From Chitinophaga nivalis (lineage in GTDB: Bacteria; Bacteroidota; Bacteroidia; Chitinophagales; Chitinophagaceae), in NCBI RefSeq assembly GCF_025989125.1, contig NZ_JAPDNR010000001.1, positions 4,012,301 to 4,076,300 of the forward strand: a stretch of 64,000 nucleotides of DNA. Direction: 5' to 3'. The notes under the pieces are model-generated. The model was not told the DNA's origin, did not search any database, and saw only the letters and a list, made by a program, of their open reading frames with translations. Made by a program: the position numbers and the translations under genes. Below, piece after piece: positions 31,591 to 39,886 of this stretch (its first letter is position 1; each line of letters starts with the position of its first letter).

Positions 31591-32619
31591 ATGACATACC
31601 CTCAACTGACGGCGTTCCCGCGCGCGCTCTATATTGAGCTTACCGACAGATGCAACCTGAATTGCCCTATGTGTCGATCAGCTGGTTTCAAGGGAGATGT
31701 ATTGCCTTTTGATATGTATGAAGACATCGCCCGGGTTTTATTTCCACATGCCCGATTCATTGATCTCCGCGGATGGGGCGAAAGCACGATCCTGAAAAAT
31801 TTTGAAGACTACCTCGATGTAGCATTGCAATATGGGAAGCGTATCAAACTTATCAGTAATGGCACGATTAACCGGCCATCGCTCTGGGAAAAACTGGGCA
31901 GGGAACGCGTACTGGTAGGCATCTCTTTCGACGCTGCAGATGAAGTAACCTTTGAACGTATCCGGGGTGGCGCTTCTATGAAAAAGGTGCTGCATAATAT
32001 AGAACTATTGCAAAACGCTTTACTGTCCAATAACCACAGCGTTTCCGACAACCTTTATTTCTGCATTACCGTCAGTGGCGATAATGCCGCGCAGTTGTGT
32101 GATATCATAAAACTGGGAATGCAGTTCGGCATTACCCATTTTAAAATGGAACCATTGAAAACAACGGCGGAAGATCCCTCAAATCTTATACATCATACCG
32201 CACGTGTTAAACAAGCTATACAAGACCTGAAACACCTGGTGATGGCATATCCGCAGCTAAAAGTAGAATATTCCGCCTCTTTGCTGGAAGAGGAAACCAA
32301 TGTCAGTAAGGTGAAGAAATTTTGTATCCACCCATTCACCTATTTGTATATCAATTCCAAAGGAGGACTGGGTTTCTGTGATCATCTCAATGGCGTAGCC
32401 GAATTTGTTTGGGGCCAGTGGAAAGGAGTGGATGGCTTTAGTGCATTCTGGCACGGAGAAAAAATGAAACTACTCCGGGAAGAGCACCAGCAGGCATTAA
32501 GCGGCGGACATATCTCCAGTTGTGTGGATTGTAACTGGTGCTACGAAAGACGCTATGCAGATCTGGAATACCTGATTGAAGACAACTGGGCGAATTACAG
32601 TGAAATTGTTACGCAATGA
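31591..32619 (+). CDS. Radical SAM protein with SPASM domain; candidate BtrN-like dehydrogenase
   Basis: This is a 342-residue radical SAM enzyme. The iron-sulfur motif C-x3-C-x2-C is Cys21, Cys25 and Cys28 (TDRCNLNCPMCRS), followed by the barrel (GISFDAADEVTFERIRGG). A C-terminal SPASM region has several Cys (KKFCIHPF, GFCDH, SSCVDCNWC) for auxiliary clusters. BtrN of butirosin biosynthesis, a SPASM radical SAM enzyme, oxidises 2-deoxy-scyllo-inosamine at C3. In this operon, which otherwise lacks an NAD-dependent dehydrogenase, that is the most economical role. It is longer than BtrN (~250 residues), so the function is inferred from context, not homology. It overlaps the methyltransferase by 4 bp. 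Confidence 0.75.
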   Translation: MTYPQLTAFPRALYIELTDRCNLNCPMCRSAGFKGDVLPFDMYEDIARVLFPHARFIDLRGWGESTILKNFEDYLDVALQYGKRIKLISNGTINRPSLWEKLGRERVLVGISFDAADEVTFERIRGGASMKKVLHNIELLQNALLSNNHSVSDNLYFCITVSGDNAAQLCDIIKLGMQFGITHFKMEPLKTTAEDPSNLIHHTARVKQAIQDLKHLVMAYPQLKVEYSASLLEEETNVSKVKKFCIHPFTYLYINSKGGLGFCDHLNGVAEFVWGQWKGVDGFSAFWHGEKMKLLREEHQQALSGGHISSCVDCNWCYERRYADLEYLIEDNWANYSEIVTQ

Positions 32620-33431
32620 CAGATAATACGGTTACCCCCTGGGAAAAACAGTTTTATGATCCGGCCTTGTTCGATGCTGCAGCCGGCGATGCCTATTCCG
32701 ATGAAGCGGAAGCACTTTATTTTAAGCTGATAGGCAACGTGCCCCGTAAGATCATCGAATTTGGATGTGGCACCGGCAGGGTGATACTGAAACTGGCGGC
32801 AGCAGGGCATCTGGTGACAGGAGTAGATATCTCTCCAACAATGCTATCGCATTTAGAACAGAAGATCAGCCACTTTCCACCGGATAAACGAACACGTATC
32901 AACACTATCTGTGCTGCCGGCGGAGAGGTGGAACTGCATGACAAATTTCAGATTGTGATGGCCGTAGATGATTTCCTGACGCACTTTTTGCAGGAAGAGG
33001 AACTAACCGGCATGCTCCGGCAGATTGCCTCCTGCCTGGAACCGGAAGGTTATTTTATCACGGACCTGCGTATACGGGATGCCGAAAAAATCAGCCGCGC
33101 CCAAAAAAAGTATCCCAAGGATATTAATACCTATGGCCTCGTTCATGGCGTGCAGGTGGGGGAAGAGGCCTTTTCTGCGGCAATGAAATATTGGGAAGAT
33201 TATGATGCAACCTCCAACATTCTTTGCTCTCATCAGATTTTTGATTTTATCCGGCAGGACGGACAGGTAGAAAAAACGGTATATAAAACGCTTCGGCAAA
33301 AACTGCTGACACACCGGGAACTTACGGCCATGGCCGAACAGGCGGCATTAAGCCTGCACCGGTTTATTCCGTTTGATGAGAAAGATAATAATGCGGGTAT
33401 TTATATGTTTCAGCTTAAAGCATACGCGTGA
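32616..33431 (+). CDS. Class I SAM-dependent methyltransferase
   Basis: This is a 271-residue cytoplasmic methyltransferase. Motif I is IIEFGCGTGRVILKLAAAG, followed by VTGVDISPTML. It has the small-molecule (Methyltransf_25/11) architecture with a predicted beta-rich cap (~170-230). It is not a 16S rRNA aminoglycoside-resistance methyltransferase by any motif I can see. Its start overlaps the radical SAM gene (ATGA), and it probably modifies a sugar or aminocyclitol intermediate. That substrate is an inference. Confidence 0.85.
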   Translation: MTDNTVTPWEKQFYDPALFDAAAGDAYSDEAEALYFKLIGNVPRKIIEFGCGTGRVILKLAAAGHLVTGVDISPTMLSHLEQKISHFPPDKRTRINTICAAGGEVELHDKFQIVMAVDDFLTHFLQEEELTGMLRQIASCLEPEGYFITDLRIRDAEKISRAQKKYPKDINTYGLVHGVQVGEEAFSAAMKYWEDYDATSNILCSHQIFDFIRQDGQVEKTVYKTLRQKLLTHRELTAMAEQAALSLHRFIPFDEKDNNAGIYMFQLKAYA

Positions 33432-34550
33432 ATGAAAATACTTAAAGAGATCATATGGCTTACGCCTGATCTGAGCGGCCTGGGTGGCAGCGAGTACATG
33501 GTGACGAGCTTTTGCCGGCTGTTACAGCGGAGCGGCATCCATGTGCATATGATTACCAGTGCCGTACATCCTTCCTGGAAACAGGTACTCGGATTAAATC
33601 ACGCACCCGGACAGATACACCTGCATGAAGTGGGATCCTTTGAGTGGCGCGACTTTGCGGCGGTCGTTGACCAGATCACGCGCAGTACTTCCATTTCACT
33701 GATGCAGGTAATGCCGTTGGAGACTTTCTGCTTTGATATTATCCGGTTCAAAAAATACGATTTCCCGGTATGCGGACTGGAGCCTACAGATCTGAGCGAT
33801 CAATGCTGGTGGTTACCGGAAAATCTGGCACAGGTGATGCAGCAGCTGGATGGACTACTCGTACTCAATCCACATGCGGAAACCACCGCGAGGAGCCGGC
33901 ATCATTTTTTAAAACCCATACAACTGATTGCGAATACCGTGATGCATGACCTGTACACCACATCAGATCACACTTATCCGCCTACTACTTTCGGATGTAT
34001 CAGCAGGCTGTCTGCAGAAAAAGGACTGGAATACCTGCTGGGAGCTATGAGATTGTTGTCAGACAGGCAGCCGTTGTTATCACTCGGCATCTGGGGGGAA
34101 GGGGAAGACCGGGAGCGCCTCCTGAACCAGGCGAAGATGCTGGGTATTGAGGAGCAGGTACATTTTCATGGCGCCTTTCATCCTTTCAAAGATTCTTTGG
34201 CTATCACGGCCAGCGCAGCTGTTTTTGTACTGCCGTCCTTGTTTGAAGGTTGTCCTGTTTCCCTGCTGGAATTAGCCGGCAGAAAGAAGCCGGTGATCTC
34301 CACCGCAACAAGTGGCGGGAAATGGTTGCTGGGAGAAGATTATCCGGGCCTGGTACCCGTGGCGGATACCGGTTCATTGGCACAACGGATGGAAAGGGCT
34401 TTTACGGATCATACCTTCCGCGCACAGCTGACCGGTTGTTTACAGGAAAGACTGGATACCTGGTTTAGCAATGCGGTCACCAGTCAACAGCTGATTGCTT
34501 TTTACAGCAACATGGTGGCTGCCTATCATAACTGCATACCAGCTGAATGA
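33432..34550 (+). CDS. GT4-family glycosyltransferase; candidate aminocyclitol glycosyltransferase
   Basis: This is a 372-residue GT-B enzyme. The N-terminal half begins IIWLTPDLSGLGGSEYMV. The C-terminal half has FGCISRLSAEKGLEYLL, and the retaining-GT E-x7-E site is FEGCPVSLLELAG. It starts immediately after the methyltransferase stop codon. In butirosin and neomycin a GT4 enzyme transfers GlcNAc from UDP-GlcNAc to 2-deoxystreptamine, and the following PIG-L protein removes the acetyl group. The same pair here (4-bp overlap) suggests the same two-step logic. The pair is also used in mycothiol (MshA/B) and bacillithiol (BshA/B), so the acceptor remains open. Confidence 0.85.
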   Translation: MKILKEIIWLTPDLSGLGGSEYMVTSFCRLLQRSGIHVHMITSAVHPSWKQVLGLNHAPGQIHLHEVGSFEWRDFAAVVDQITRSTSISLMQVMPLETFCFDIIRFKKYDFPVCGLEPTDLSDQCWWLPENLAQVMQQLDGLLVLNPHAETTARSRHHFLKPIQLIANTVMHDLYTTSDHTYPPTTFGCISRLSAEKGLEYLLGAMRLLSDRQPLLSLGIWGEGEDRERLLNQAKMLGIEEQVHFHGAFHPFKDSLAITASAAVFVLPSLFEGCPVSLLELAGRKKPVISTATSGGKWLLGEDYPGLVPVADTGSLAQRMERAFTDHTFRAQLTGCLQERLDTWFSNAVTSQQLIAFYSNMVAAYHNCIPAE

Positions 34551-35245
34551 TCATGAAAACGATGATTCTGGAACCTCATTTTGATGATACCGCCTATTCC
34601 ATGACGGGATGGTTATTGTTGGCAAAGATGCCTGCAGATACTATCACCGTGACTGTTTTTACCAGAAGCACCTTTGCACCCTATGCGGAGGCGACAGGAG
34701 TAGAAGCGGTATCCGCTTTGAGATATGCAGAGCACAAGGCATTTTGTCAACAGGCATCGCTGACGGCACACCTGTTGGGATATGAGGAAGCGCCACAAAG
34801 AGGATGGGCGATGGAGCATATTTTTGATAACACCCTGGGTGCAGGAACAGAGTGGGAGCTGCAACAACGGATACAACATGATTTCAGATTGCTGCATCAA
34901 AGGTTTGCTCCCGATCAGGTGTATGCGCCTTTGGGCATCTGCGGACATATTGATCACCTGCTGGTGCGGGAATGTGCCGCGCAGGTCTTCCCCGGAAAAA
35001 TCAGTTACTATGAAGACCTGCCTTATGCAGGCGAGATACAGCCGGAAGTATATGACGATTGGATCCATCAGCTGACGCAACAACTCTATCCCCGGTTTAA
35101 CAGGGATATGTCTTCGTTGGACCAACGTATCGCGTGGCTCCGGAGCTACCGTTCCCAGGTAGCAGAAAAGGATATTGCAGCCGTCCGGCAATACATCCAT
35201 CGGCATCAGGGAGAAAGATGCTGGTCTGAAAAATCAGGTATATGA
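34547..35245 (+). CDS. PIG-L family N-deacetylase
   Basis: This is a 232-residue zinc-dependent de-N-acetylase. The motif P-H-x-D-D is EPHFDDTAYS (His11, Asp13, Asp14), and the third ligand lies in GICGHIDHLLVRE. ATG 34547 overlaps the GT4 stop; the next Met is two codons downstream. Homologues act on GlcNAc conjugates: BtrD/NeoD (N-acetylparomamine), MshB, BshB. Coupling with the upstream GT4 is a hallmark of GlcNAc-transfer-then-deacetylate pathways. Confidence 0.88.
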   Translation: MIMKTMILEPHFDDTAYSMTGWLLLAKMPADTITVTVFTRSTFAPYAEATGVEAVSALRYAEHKAFCQQASLTAHLLGYEEAPQRGWAMEHIFDNTLGAGTEWELQQRIQHDFRLLHQRFAPDQVYAPLGICGHIDHLLVRECAAQVFPGKISYYEDLPYAGEIQPEVYDDWIHQLTQQLYPRFNRDMSSLDQRIAWLRSYRSQVAEKDIAAVRQYIHRHQGERCWSEKSGI

Positions 35246-36000
35246 GTAAAGAAATCTGTGTAATAACATTCACTGTAGACCGCGTACCCTCGCTCATCCG
35301 CTGTATCAACAGTGTGCTACTGCAGGACGCTTCGGTGCGGCATATGGTGTTTTCTGAAAATCAGCCACAGCTGCTCAGGGATGCACGACTGGATTTTTGC
35401 CGCAGCACGACGGAATTTTTTCCGTTGGAAGGATTGCCCCACCAGGGCCCTTCTTCGCCCCGTATGGCGATGTTAAGACAGCATGCGCTATCCTTTGTCA
35501 GGGAGCCGTATATGTGTTTTCTGGATGATGATAATGAAATGGAGGCGGGGCATCTGAATAGCCTGCTGGCCATCATCAGAGAACAACAGGTAGGTGCGGC
35601 GTATTCGTGGAGATCCCTGTTATATGCAGATGGAAAACATTTTGATGGGAGTTCCTATCCCTGGCACAGCGATGAACAGGAAGCCTATAAAAGATGGCAA
35701 TGGTGTATAGCAGCCGGCGTGATGATGGAAGGACAATCCGTGATGAAAGACGGGCCGGTAGCGGTACCAGATCCCATGCAGCTGGCCACGGTAGATATGA
35801 ACGAGTGGTTATTTCATACAGCCACGCTCCGGGAAATAGGGCTGGATTTCAGTTTCAGCGAGCAGGATTTACGCAATCGGGTAGGAGAAGATGATAAGCT
35901 GTTTGCACGTATCCGTTCCCTGCAATTACCTATTGCCGGTTCTGGCATACCGAGCATCAGGTATTACCTGGGCGGCGTTTCCAATTACCGAATTAATTAA
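35242..36000 (+). CDS. GT2-type glycosyltransferase
   Basis: This is a 252-residue GT-A fold transferase. The N-terminus is ICVITFTVDRVPSLIRCINSVLLQD, and the metal-binding D-x-D is present as FLDDDNEMEAGHLN. A conserved acidic segment comes later (NRVGEDDKLFARI). There are no membrane segments. It overlaps the deacetylase gene by 4 bp. It could add a second sugar to the aminocyclitol core. Donor and acceptor are unknown. Confidence 0.83.
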   Translation: MSKEICVITFTVDRVPSLIRCINSVLLQDASVRHMVFSENQPQLLRDARLDFCRSTTEFFPLEGLPHQGPSSPRMAMLRQHALSFVREPYMCFLDDDNEMEAGHLNSLLAIIREQQVGAAYSWRSLLYADGKHFDGSSYPWHSDEQEAYKRWQWCIAAGVMMEGQSVMKDGPVAVPDPMQLATVDMNEWLFHTATLREIGLDFSFSEQDLRNRVGEDDKLFARIRSLQLPIAGSGIPSIRYYLGGVSNYRIN

Positions 36001-36006
36001 CATCTG

Positions 36007-37269
36007 ATGGATTTTCAAATGGAACAACTAGCGATTAACGGCGGCAAACCGGTACGACAGCAGGCCTGGCCTGTATGGCCGGCTTCTACCACAGGTTTGG
36101 AAGAAGAGGTGATCCGATGCCTGCGCAGCCGGCGGTGGACCGTGAGTGGATTTTATCAGGATGAGCCATCTTATGAAGAAAAATTTGCCCGGGCCTTTGC
36201 GGCCTTTAATAACGTCAGCTATTGTATCCCTACCGCCAATGGCACGTCGGCACTCCTTTGCGGATTACAGGCATTAGGCATTGGTATGGATGATGAAGTG
36301 ATTGTACCGGGACTTACCTGGGTGGCCTGCGCCGTGGCAGTAGCCAGCCTGAATGCTATACCGGTACTGGTGGATGTAGACGCGGCTACGCTTTGTATAG
36401 ATCCGGAGAAAGTAGAGCAGGCCATCACCGCACGCACCAAAGCCATCATGGTGGTACATCTGTACAGCGCTGTAGCAGATATGCATGCCTTACTGCGCAT
36501 CAGCGAAAAATACGGGATTCCCATTATTGAAGATTGCGCCCAGGCACATGGCGCTACCTGGGAAGGGAAACGGGTAGGCACGATTGGCGCCGTCGGAACG
36601 TTCAGTATGCAGCAGGGTAAAATACTCACCTCCGGTGAAGGGGGCGCTGTGATTACCAACAATCAGGTACTGGCAGAAAAAATATACAGCATCCGCACAA
36701 ATGCCCGCAAAAAGGTGGCTGTAAGGCCGCTGCCAGGTTATATGGAGCTGGAAGATGCGGGAGATAGCTTCGCCTCCAACTACTGCCTGAGTGAAATAGC
36801 CTGCGCTATCCTGTTAAATAAACTGAAAACGCTGGAGGAAGAAAATGAACGCCGAAGCAGCAACAGACGGTTACTCGGACAGTTGCTGGAAACAGTGGAA
36901 GGGGTATCTATGATCAGCAGTGCGCCCGGTACCACCAGCATTTCTACGTATCATCTTCCGCTTCGCATAGAGTTGGCTGCATTTGGCAATATCACGATAA
37001 AAACATTATGCGAGATGCTCAGTGCAGAACTGGGTATGTGGATCCATCAGCCTTATATCCCCCTGAATAAACATCCCTTATATGTAACGGACGATCACCG
37101 CCTTTCTTTTTATAAAGAAAAACTGGATACAGCAAAGTACCAGCTGCCGGTATGCTGGAAAGTATATCATTCACATTTGTTACTCCATCATGCTATGCTG
37201 TTAGGTAATGAAAAGGATATGTACGACATCGTAACAAGCATTCAGAAAATTAAAACTATTGTGGAATGA
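36007..37269 (+). CDS. DegT/StrS-family PLP aminotransferase, StsC/BtrR-like (2-deoxy-scyllo-inosose aminotransferase)
   Basis: This is a 420-residue PLP enzyme. The N-terminus LAINGGKPVRQQAWPVWP and RRWTVSGFY closely resemble StsC and BtrR. These are L-glutamine-dependent aminotransferases that convert (2-deoxy-)scyllo-inosose to the inosamine. The PLP lysine is Lys205 (SMQQGKILTSGEGG), with Asp176 in IIEDCAQAHG. In butirosin the same enzyme also carries out the second amination, to 2-deoxystreptamine. The adjacent DOI synthase-like gene (4-bp overlap) makes the deoxy-inosose substrate likely. Assignment rests on remembered family sequences; a tree is needed. Confidence 0.87.
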   Translation: MDFQMEQLAINGGKPVRQQAWPVWPASTTGLEEEVIRCLRSRRWTVSGFYQDEPSYEEKFARAFAAFNNVSYCIPTANGTSALLCGLQALGIGMDDEVIVPGLTWVACAVAVASLNAIPVLVDVDAATLCIDPEKVEQAITARTKAIMVVHLYSAVADMHALLRISEKYGIPIIEDCAQAHGATWEGKRVGTIGAVGTFSMQQGKILTSGEGGAVITNNQVLAEKIYSIRTNARKKVAVRPLPGYMELEDAGDSFASNYCLSEIACAILLNKLKTLEEENERRSSNRRLLGQLLETVEGVSMISSAPGTTSISTYHLPLRIELAAFGNITIKTLCEMLSAELGMWIHQPYIPLNKHPLYVTDDHRLSFYKEKLDTAKYQLPVCWKVYHSHLLLHHAMLLGNEKDMYDIVTSIQKIKTIVE

Positions 37270-38429
37270 ATACGCTCATCAATACTGATACCCGAACAAG
37301 CACCATTGCTTTCCCGTTTGGCAGCACCGAAACAACGATCAGGATCGGTTATATGATGCCGGCAGAGGAACTGAAAGCCATAAAGCACTATTGTGCGGAA
37401 GCTATCATTATTGCAGATCAATACGTCAATGACCTGTGGAATAATGAAATATACAACCGCCTCTCTAATATATTGCCGGTACACCTGTATACCGTTAATG
37501 CTACGGAGAGCGAAAAAACACTGGCAACGGTGACCACCCTGCTGGAGTCGATCATGTTGACAGAGCCGTCGCGGTGCACGGCCATCATATCGTTTGGCGG
37601 AGGACTGACAGGCAATATCGCCGGCGTCATTGCAGGCTTGTTGTTCAGAGGGGTCCGGCTCATACACATACCTACCACGTTGCTGGCGATGTCTGATGCG
37701 ATTCTTTCTCAAAAACAGGCGGTAAATGGTCCTATATCTAAAAATACCTTTGGCCTGTATCACAAGGCCACACTCAATTTTATTGATATTAAATATTTGT
37801 CTACGATCGATCAGCTGCATCTGTACGGAGGCATCATAGAGATCGTAAAAAACTGTCTGACTTTTGATCAGGAGGCTATCGGGAAATTATCTCATCTGCT
37901 GGAACTGCCGTTTACGCCTGAAAAACTCCTGCAGCTGGTGGAGCTGGGCATCCGGCAAAAAAGCCGCCTGCTGAAGGCAGACCCTTTTGAAAAGGAGCAG
38001 GGCATCGTGCTGGAATATGGACATACCATCGGGCATAGCCTTGAATTAAATATCCGCCATCTCTTTCACGGCCAGGCGGTAGGATTGGGCATGCTGGCCG
38101 CTGCCTATATCGCCGGCAGAAGAGGTTGGATCACATCGGATGATATCGGATTGCATGTAGCGCTGTTACGTCTTTGTGAATGTCCGTTGCGTATACCTGA
38201 CCATACCAGTATTGAAAACGTGATGCAATCTGTAAAATCAGATAATAAAAAAGGGAAGATTCCGCATACTTCGTCTGAAACCCCTATGATATTGCTGGAT
38301 GGTATCGGAAAGGTAAGAACGAATTACGATAGCTACCTGGTGCCGGTGGCATTGAGCGAAATAACAGCGGCTATAGCTGTGCTGAAAACAGATTATTTCG
38401 AGTCAGCCGCCTACGTGAATAGTATCTGA
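37266..38429 (+). CDS. 2-deoxy-scyllo-inosose synthase-like sugar-phosphate cyclase
   Basis: This is a 387-residue member of the dehydroquinate synthase fold. DOI synthase (BtrC/NeoC) cyclises glucose 6-phosphate. Diagnostic residues favour DOIS over AroB. The nucleotide loop reads GGGLTGNIAG (111-120), with Asn where DHQS has Asp. It is followed by RLIHIPTTLLAMSDA, KQAVN (Lys150) and EIVKN (192-196) instead of the DHQS E-x-IK-Y/H form. Metal ligands Glu192, His253 (EYGHTIGH) and His268 (HGQAVGLGM) are all present. One oddity is Ser-Lys-Asn (158-160) in place of the usual Gly-Lys-Asn. A single enzymatic assay would settle substrate and product. Confidence 0.85.
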   Translation: MNTLINTDTRTSTIAFPFGSTETTIRIGYMMPAEELKAIKHYCAEAIIIADQYVNDLWNNEIYNRLSNILPVHLYTVNATESEKTLATVTTLLESIMLTEPSRCTAIISFGGGLTGNIAGVIAGLLFRGVRLIHIPTTLLAMSDAILSQKQAVNGPISKNTFGLYHKATLNFIDIKYLSTIDQLHLYGGIIEIVKNCLTFDQEAIGKLSHLLELPFTPEKLLQLVELGIRQKSRLLKADPFEKEQGIVLEYGHTIGHSLELNIRHLFHGQAVGLGMLAAAYIAGRRGWITSDDIGLHVALLRLCECPLRIPDHTSIENVMQSVKSDNKKGKIPHTSSETPMILLDGIGKVRTNYDSYLVPVALSEITAAIAVLKTDYFESAAYVNSI

Positions 38430-38448
38430 TCACTTTTTATAAAGAGAT

Positions 38449-39777
38449 ATGGAATACGTCTTAAAGCGTTCAATTACGGCCGGAATGGCTGAAAACGCCC
38501 TCAGGAAAGCAAGGGATATGAAACGGCCTTTATTGCTGCCTATTATTGCCACAAAGCCTTGCTTTATTAAAATGGCGAGCCTGATAAACGCCATGCAACG
38601 GAGCGATCTGCCTTTTCTGTTGCTGAACAGCAATCAACATTATGATGAGATCCTGACTACGCAGATTGAAGAATTTGGTTATAAAGAACTGATTGGGGTA
38701 AACCTGTGTTCAAACGGTCCTGATTTTGGCGACCGGATTATTGCGATGTGTCAGTCGGTAACAGAATTTCTGCAGGTTATGTCGGCATATCCCGGAGCAC
38801 CTGATATTATCCCGCTGGTATCCGGTGATACCTTTTCCGCCGGTATGTTGCCGCAATTGTTTTATTTCCTGACAGGTGTACGGAGTGTACACATAGAAGC
38901 AGGGTTGCGCTCCTATGGACCTGCAAACAAGGAGTTGTGGCTGGAAGACGATTTTCTGCAGCAGACAGCATGGGACTGGACCAGTCATATCAATGATCCT
39001 TTCCCGGAAGGGATGGATTCCCGGCTTGCCAGCGTAGCTGCTGAATTGTTGTTTGCACCGGTGGAAAGAAACAGACATAATCTTTTGCGTGAAGGATACC
39101 GTGCGGAGAATATCACCATTACCGGATCATTAAGCAGTGATGCCGTGGAGGTGATGCGTAAATATGCCCATAAAGATGATTTTTTAAAACGGTATCCGTT
39201 TTTGGCACAAAAGAAATGGCTCCGCGTAGACCTGCATCGGCGGGAAAATATGCAGCCAGACAGGCTGTTGCCGCTACTCCGGGGCATTACCCGCTTAAGC
39301 CGGCAGGGCATGAATGTATTGCTGATGAAATCGAATGCGATGATGGCTGCTATTGAACATTTCGAACTCGATGAAGCGTTGGCGTCTGCAGTGAGGGCTG
39401 GTGTTAACGTATGTGATTTATGGCCTTCCTATCTGGATGTTGTTTCCTTTATGCTGTCTGAACATTGCCTGGGGCTTTATACCGACAGCGGAGGACTACA
39501 GGAGGAAGCTCATATACTGGGTGTTCCCTGTCTGACGATGCGTTATTCTACGGATCGTCCTGAAACTATACTGGATGTCCACAGTAATCTGTTGCTGCCG
39601 CCGGTATCGGAGGGGTTTATCTGTAATAACCTCATCCGGGCTTTTGATACCGGGGTTTTCCGGAGGTCTGCAGATAACGTCAATATCTATGGTAGTAAAG
39701 TGGCAGAGCGGATGGTGACCTGTCTGGAGCAGTATGTGCCTAAATGTAATGCTGCAAAAAGATTGTTGACCTATTGA
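38449..39777 (+). CDS. UDP-N-acetylglucosamine 2-epimerase-like protein
   Basis: This is a 442-residue GT-B-fold protein of the WecB/NeuC group. Family motifs include LNSNQHYDE, SGDTFSAG, HIEAGLRSY, the HRREN segment and TDSGGLQEEA near the C-terminus. WecB interconverts UDP-GlcNAc and UDP-ManNAc; hydrolysing relatives release ManNAc. It lies 19 bp after the cyclase gene and is the last gene before the terminator. It could supply a ManNAc donor or act on a product intermediate. Substrate and direction are unknown. Confidence 0.82.
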   Translation: MEYVLKRSITAGMAENALRKARDMKRPLLLPIIATKPCFIKMASLINAMQRSDLPFLLLNSNQHYDEILTTQIEEFGYKELIGVNLCSNGPDFGDRIIAMCQSVTEFLQVMSAYPGAPDIIPLVSGDTFSAGMLPQLFYFLTGVRSVHIEAGLRSYGPANKELWLEDDFLQQTAWDWTSHINDPFPEGMDSRLASVAAELLFAPVERNRHNLLREGYRAENITITGSLSSDAVEVMRKYAHKDDFLKRYPFLAQKKWLRVDLHRRENMQPDRLLPLLRGITRLSRQGMNVLLMKSNAMMAAIEHFELDEALASAVRAGVNVCDLWPSYLDVVSFMLSEHCLGLYTDSGGLQEEAHILGVPCLTMRYSTDRPETILDVHSNLLLPPVSEGFICNNLIRAFDTGVFRRSADNVNIYGSKVAERMVTCLEQYVPKCNAAKRLLTY

Positions 39778-39840
39778 CAGGGCTTCATAAAGGGGATGTT
39801 GTTGCAAGGATTCAGCAAAACAGCGCACATTCCTAAAAAC

Positions 39841-39872
39841 GGATCATGCCCGGTTTTCAACGGGCATGATCC
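39841..39872. terminator. Terminator hairpin between convergent genes
   Basis: A 12-bp perfect stem GGATCATGCCCG / CGGGCATGATCC encloses an 8-nt loop. The minus strand continues into GTTTTTA, so it best serves the Ig-like protein gene, but it may also stop the aminocyclitol operon. Confidence 0.85.
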
Positions 39873-39886
39873 TACATGGGTTTTAA

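Noticed and set aside
32616..33431. Idea that the operon methyltransferase is a 16S rRNA aminoglycoside-resistance enzyme
   Set aside because: It has a generic small-molecule methyltransferase layout and none of the features I associate with ArmA/Rmt or KamA-type enzymes.
37266..38429. Annotation as 3-dehydroquinate synthase (AroB)
   Set aside because: Nucleotide-loop Asn and the EIVKN segment match DOI synthase rather than AroB, and the neighbour is an inosose-type aminotransferase.
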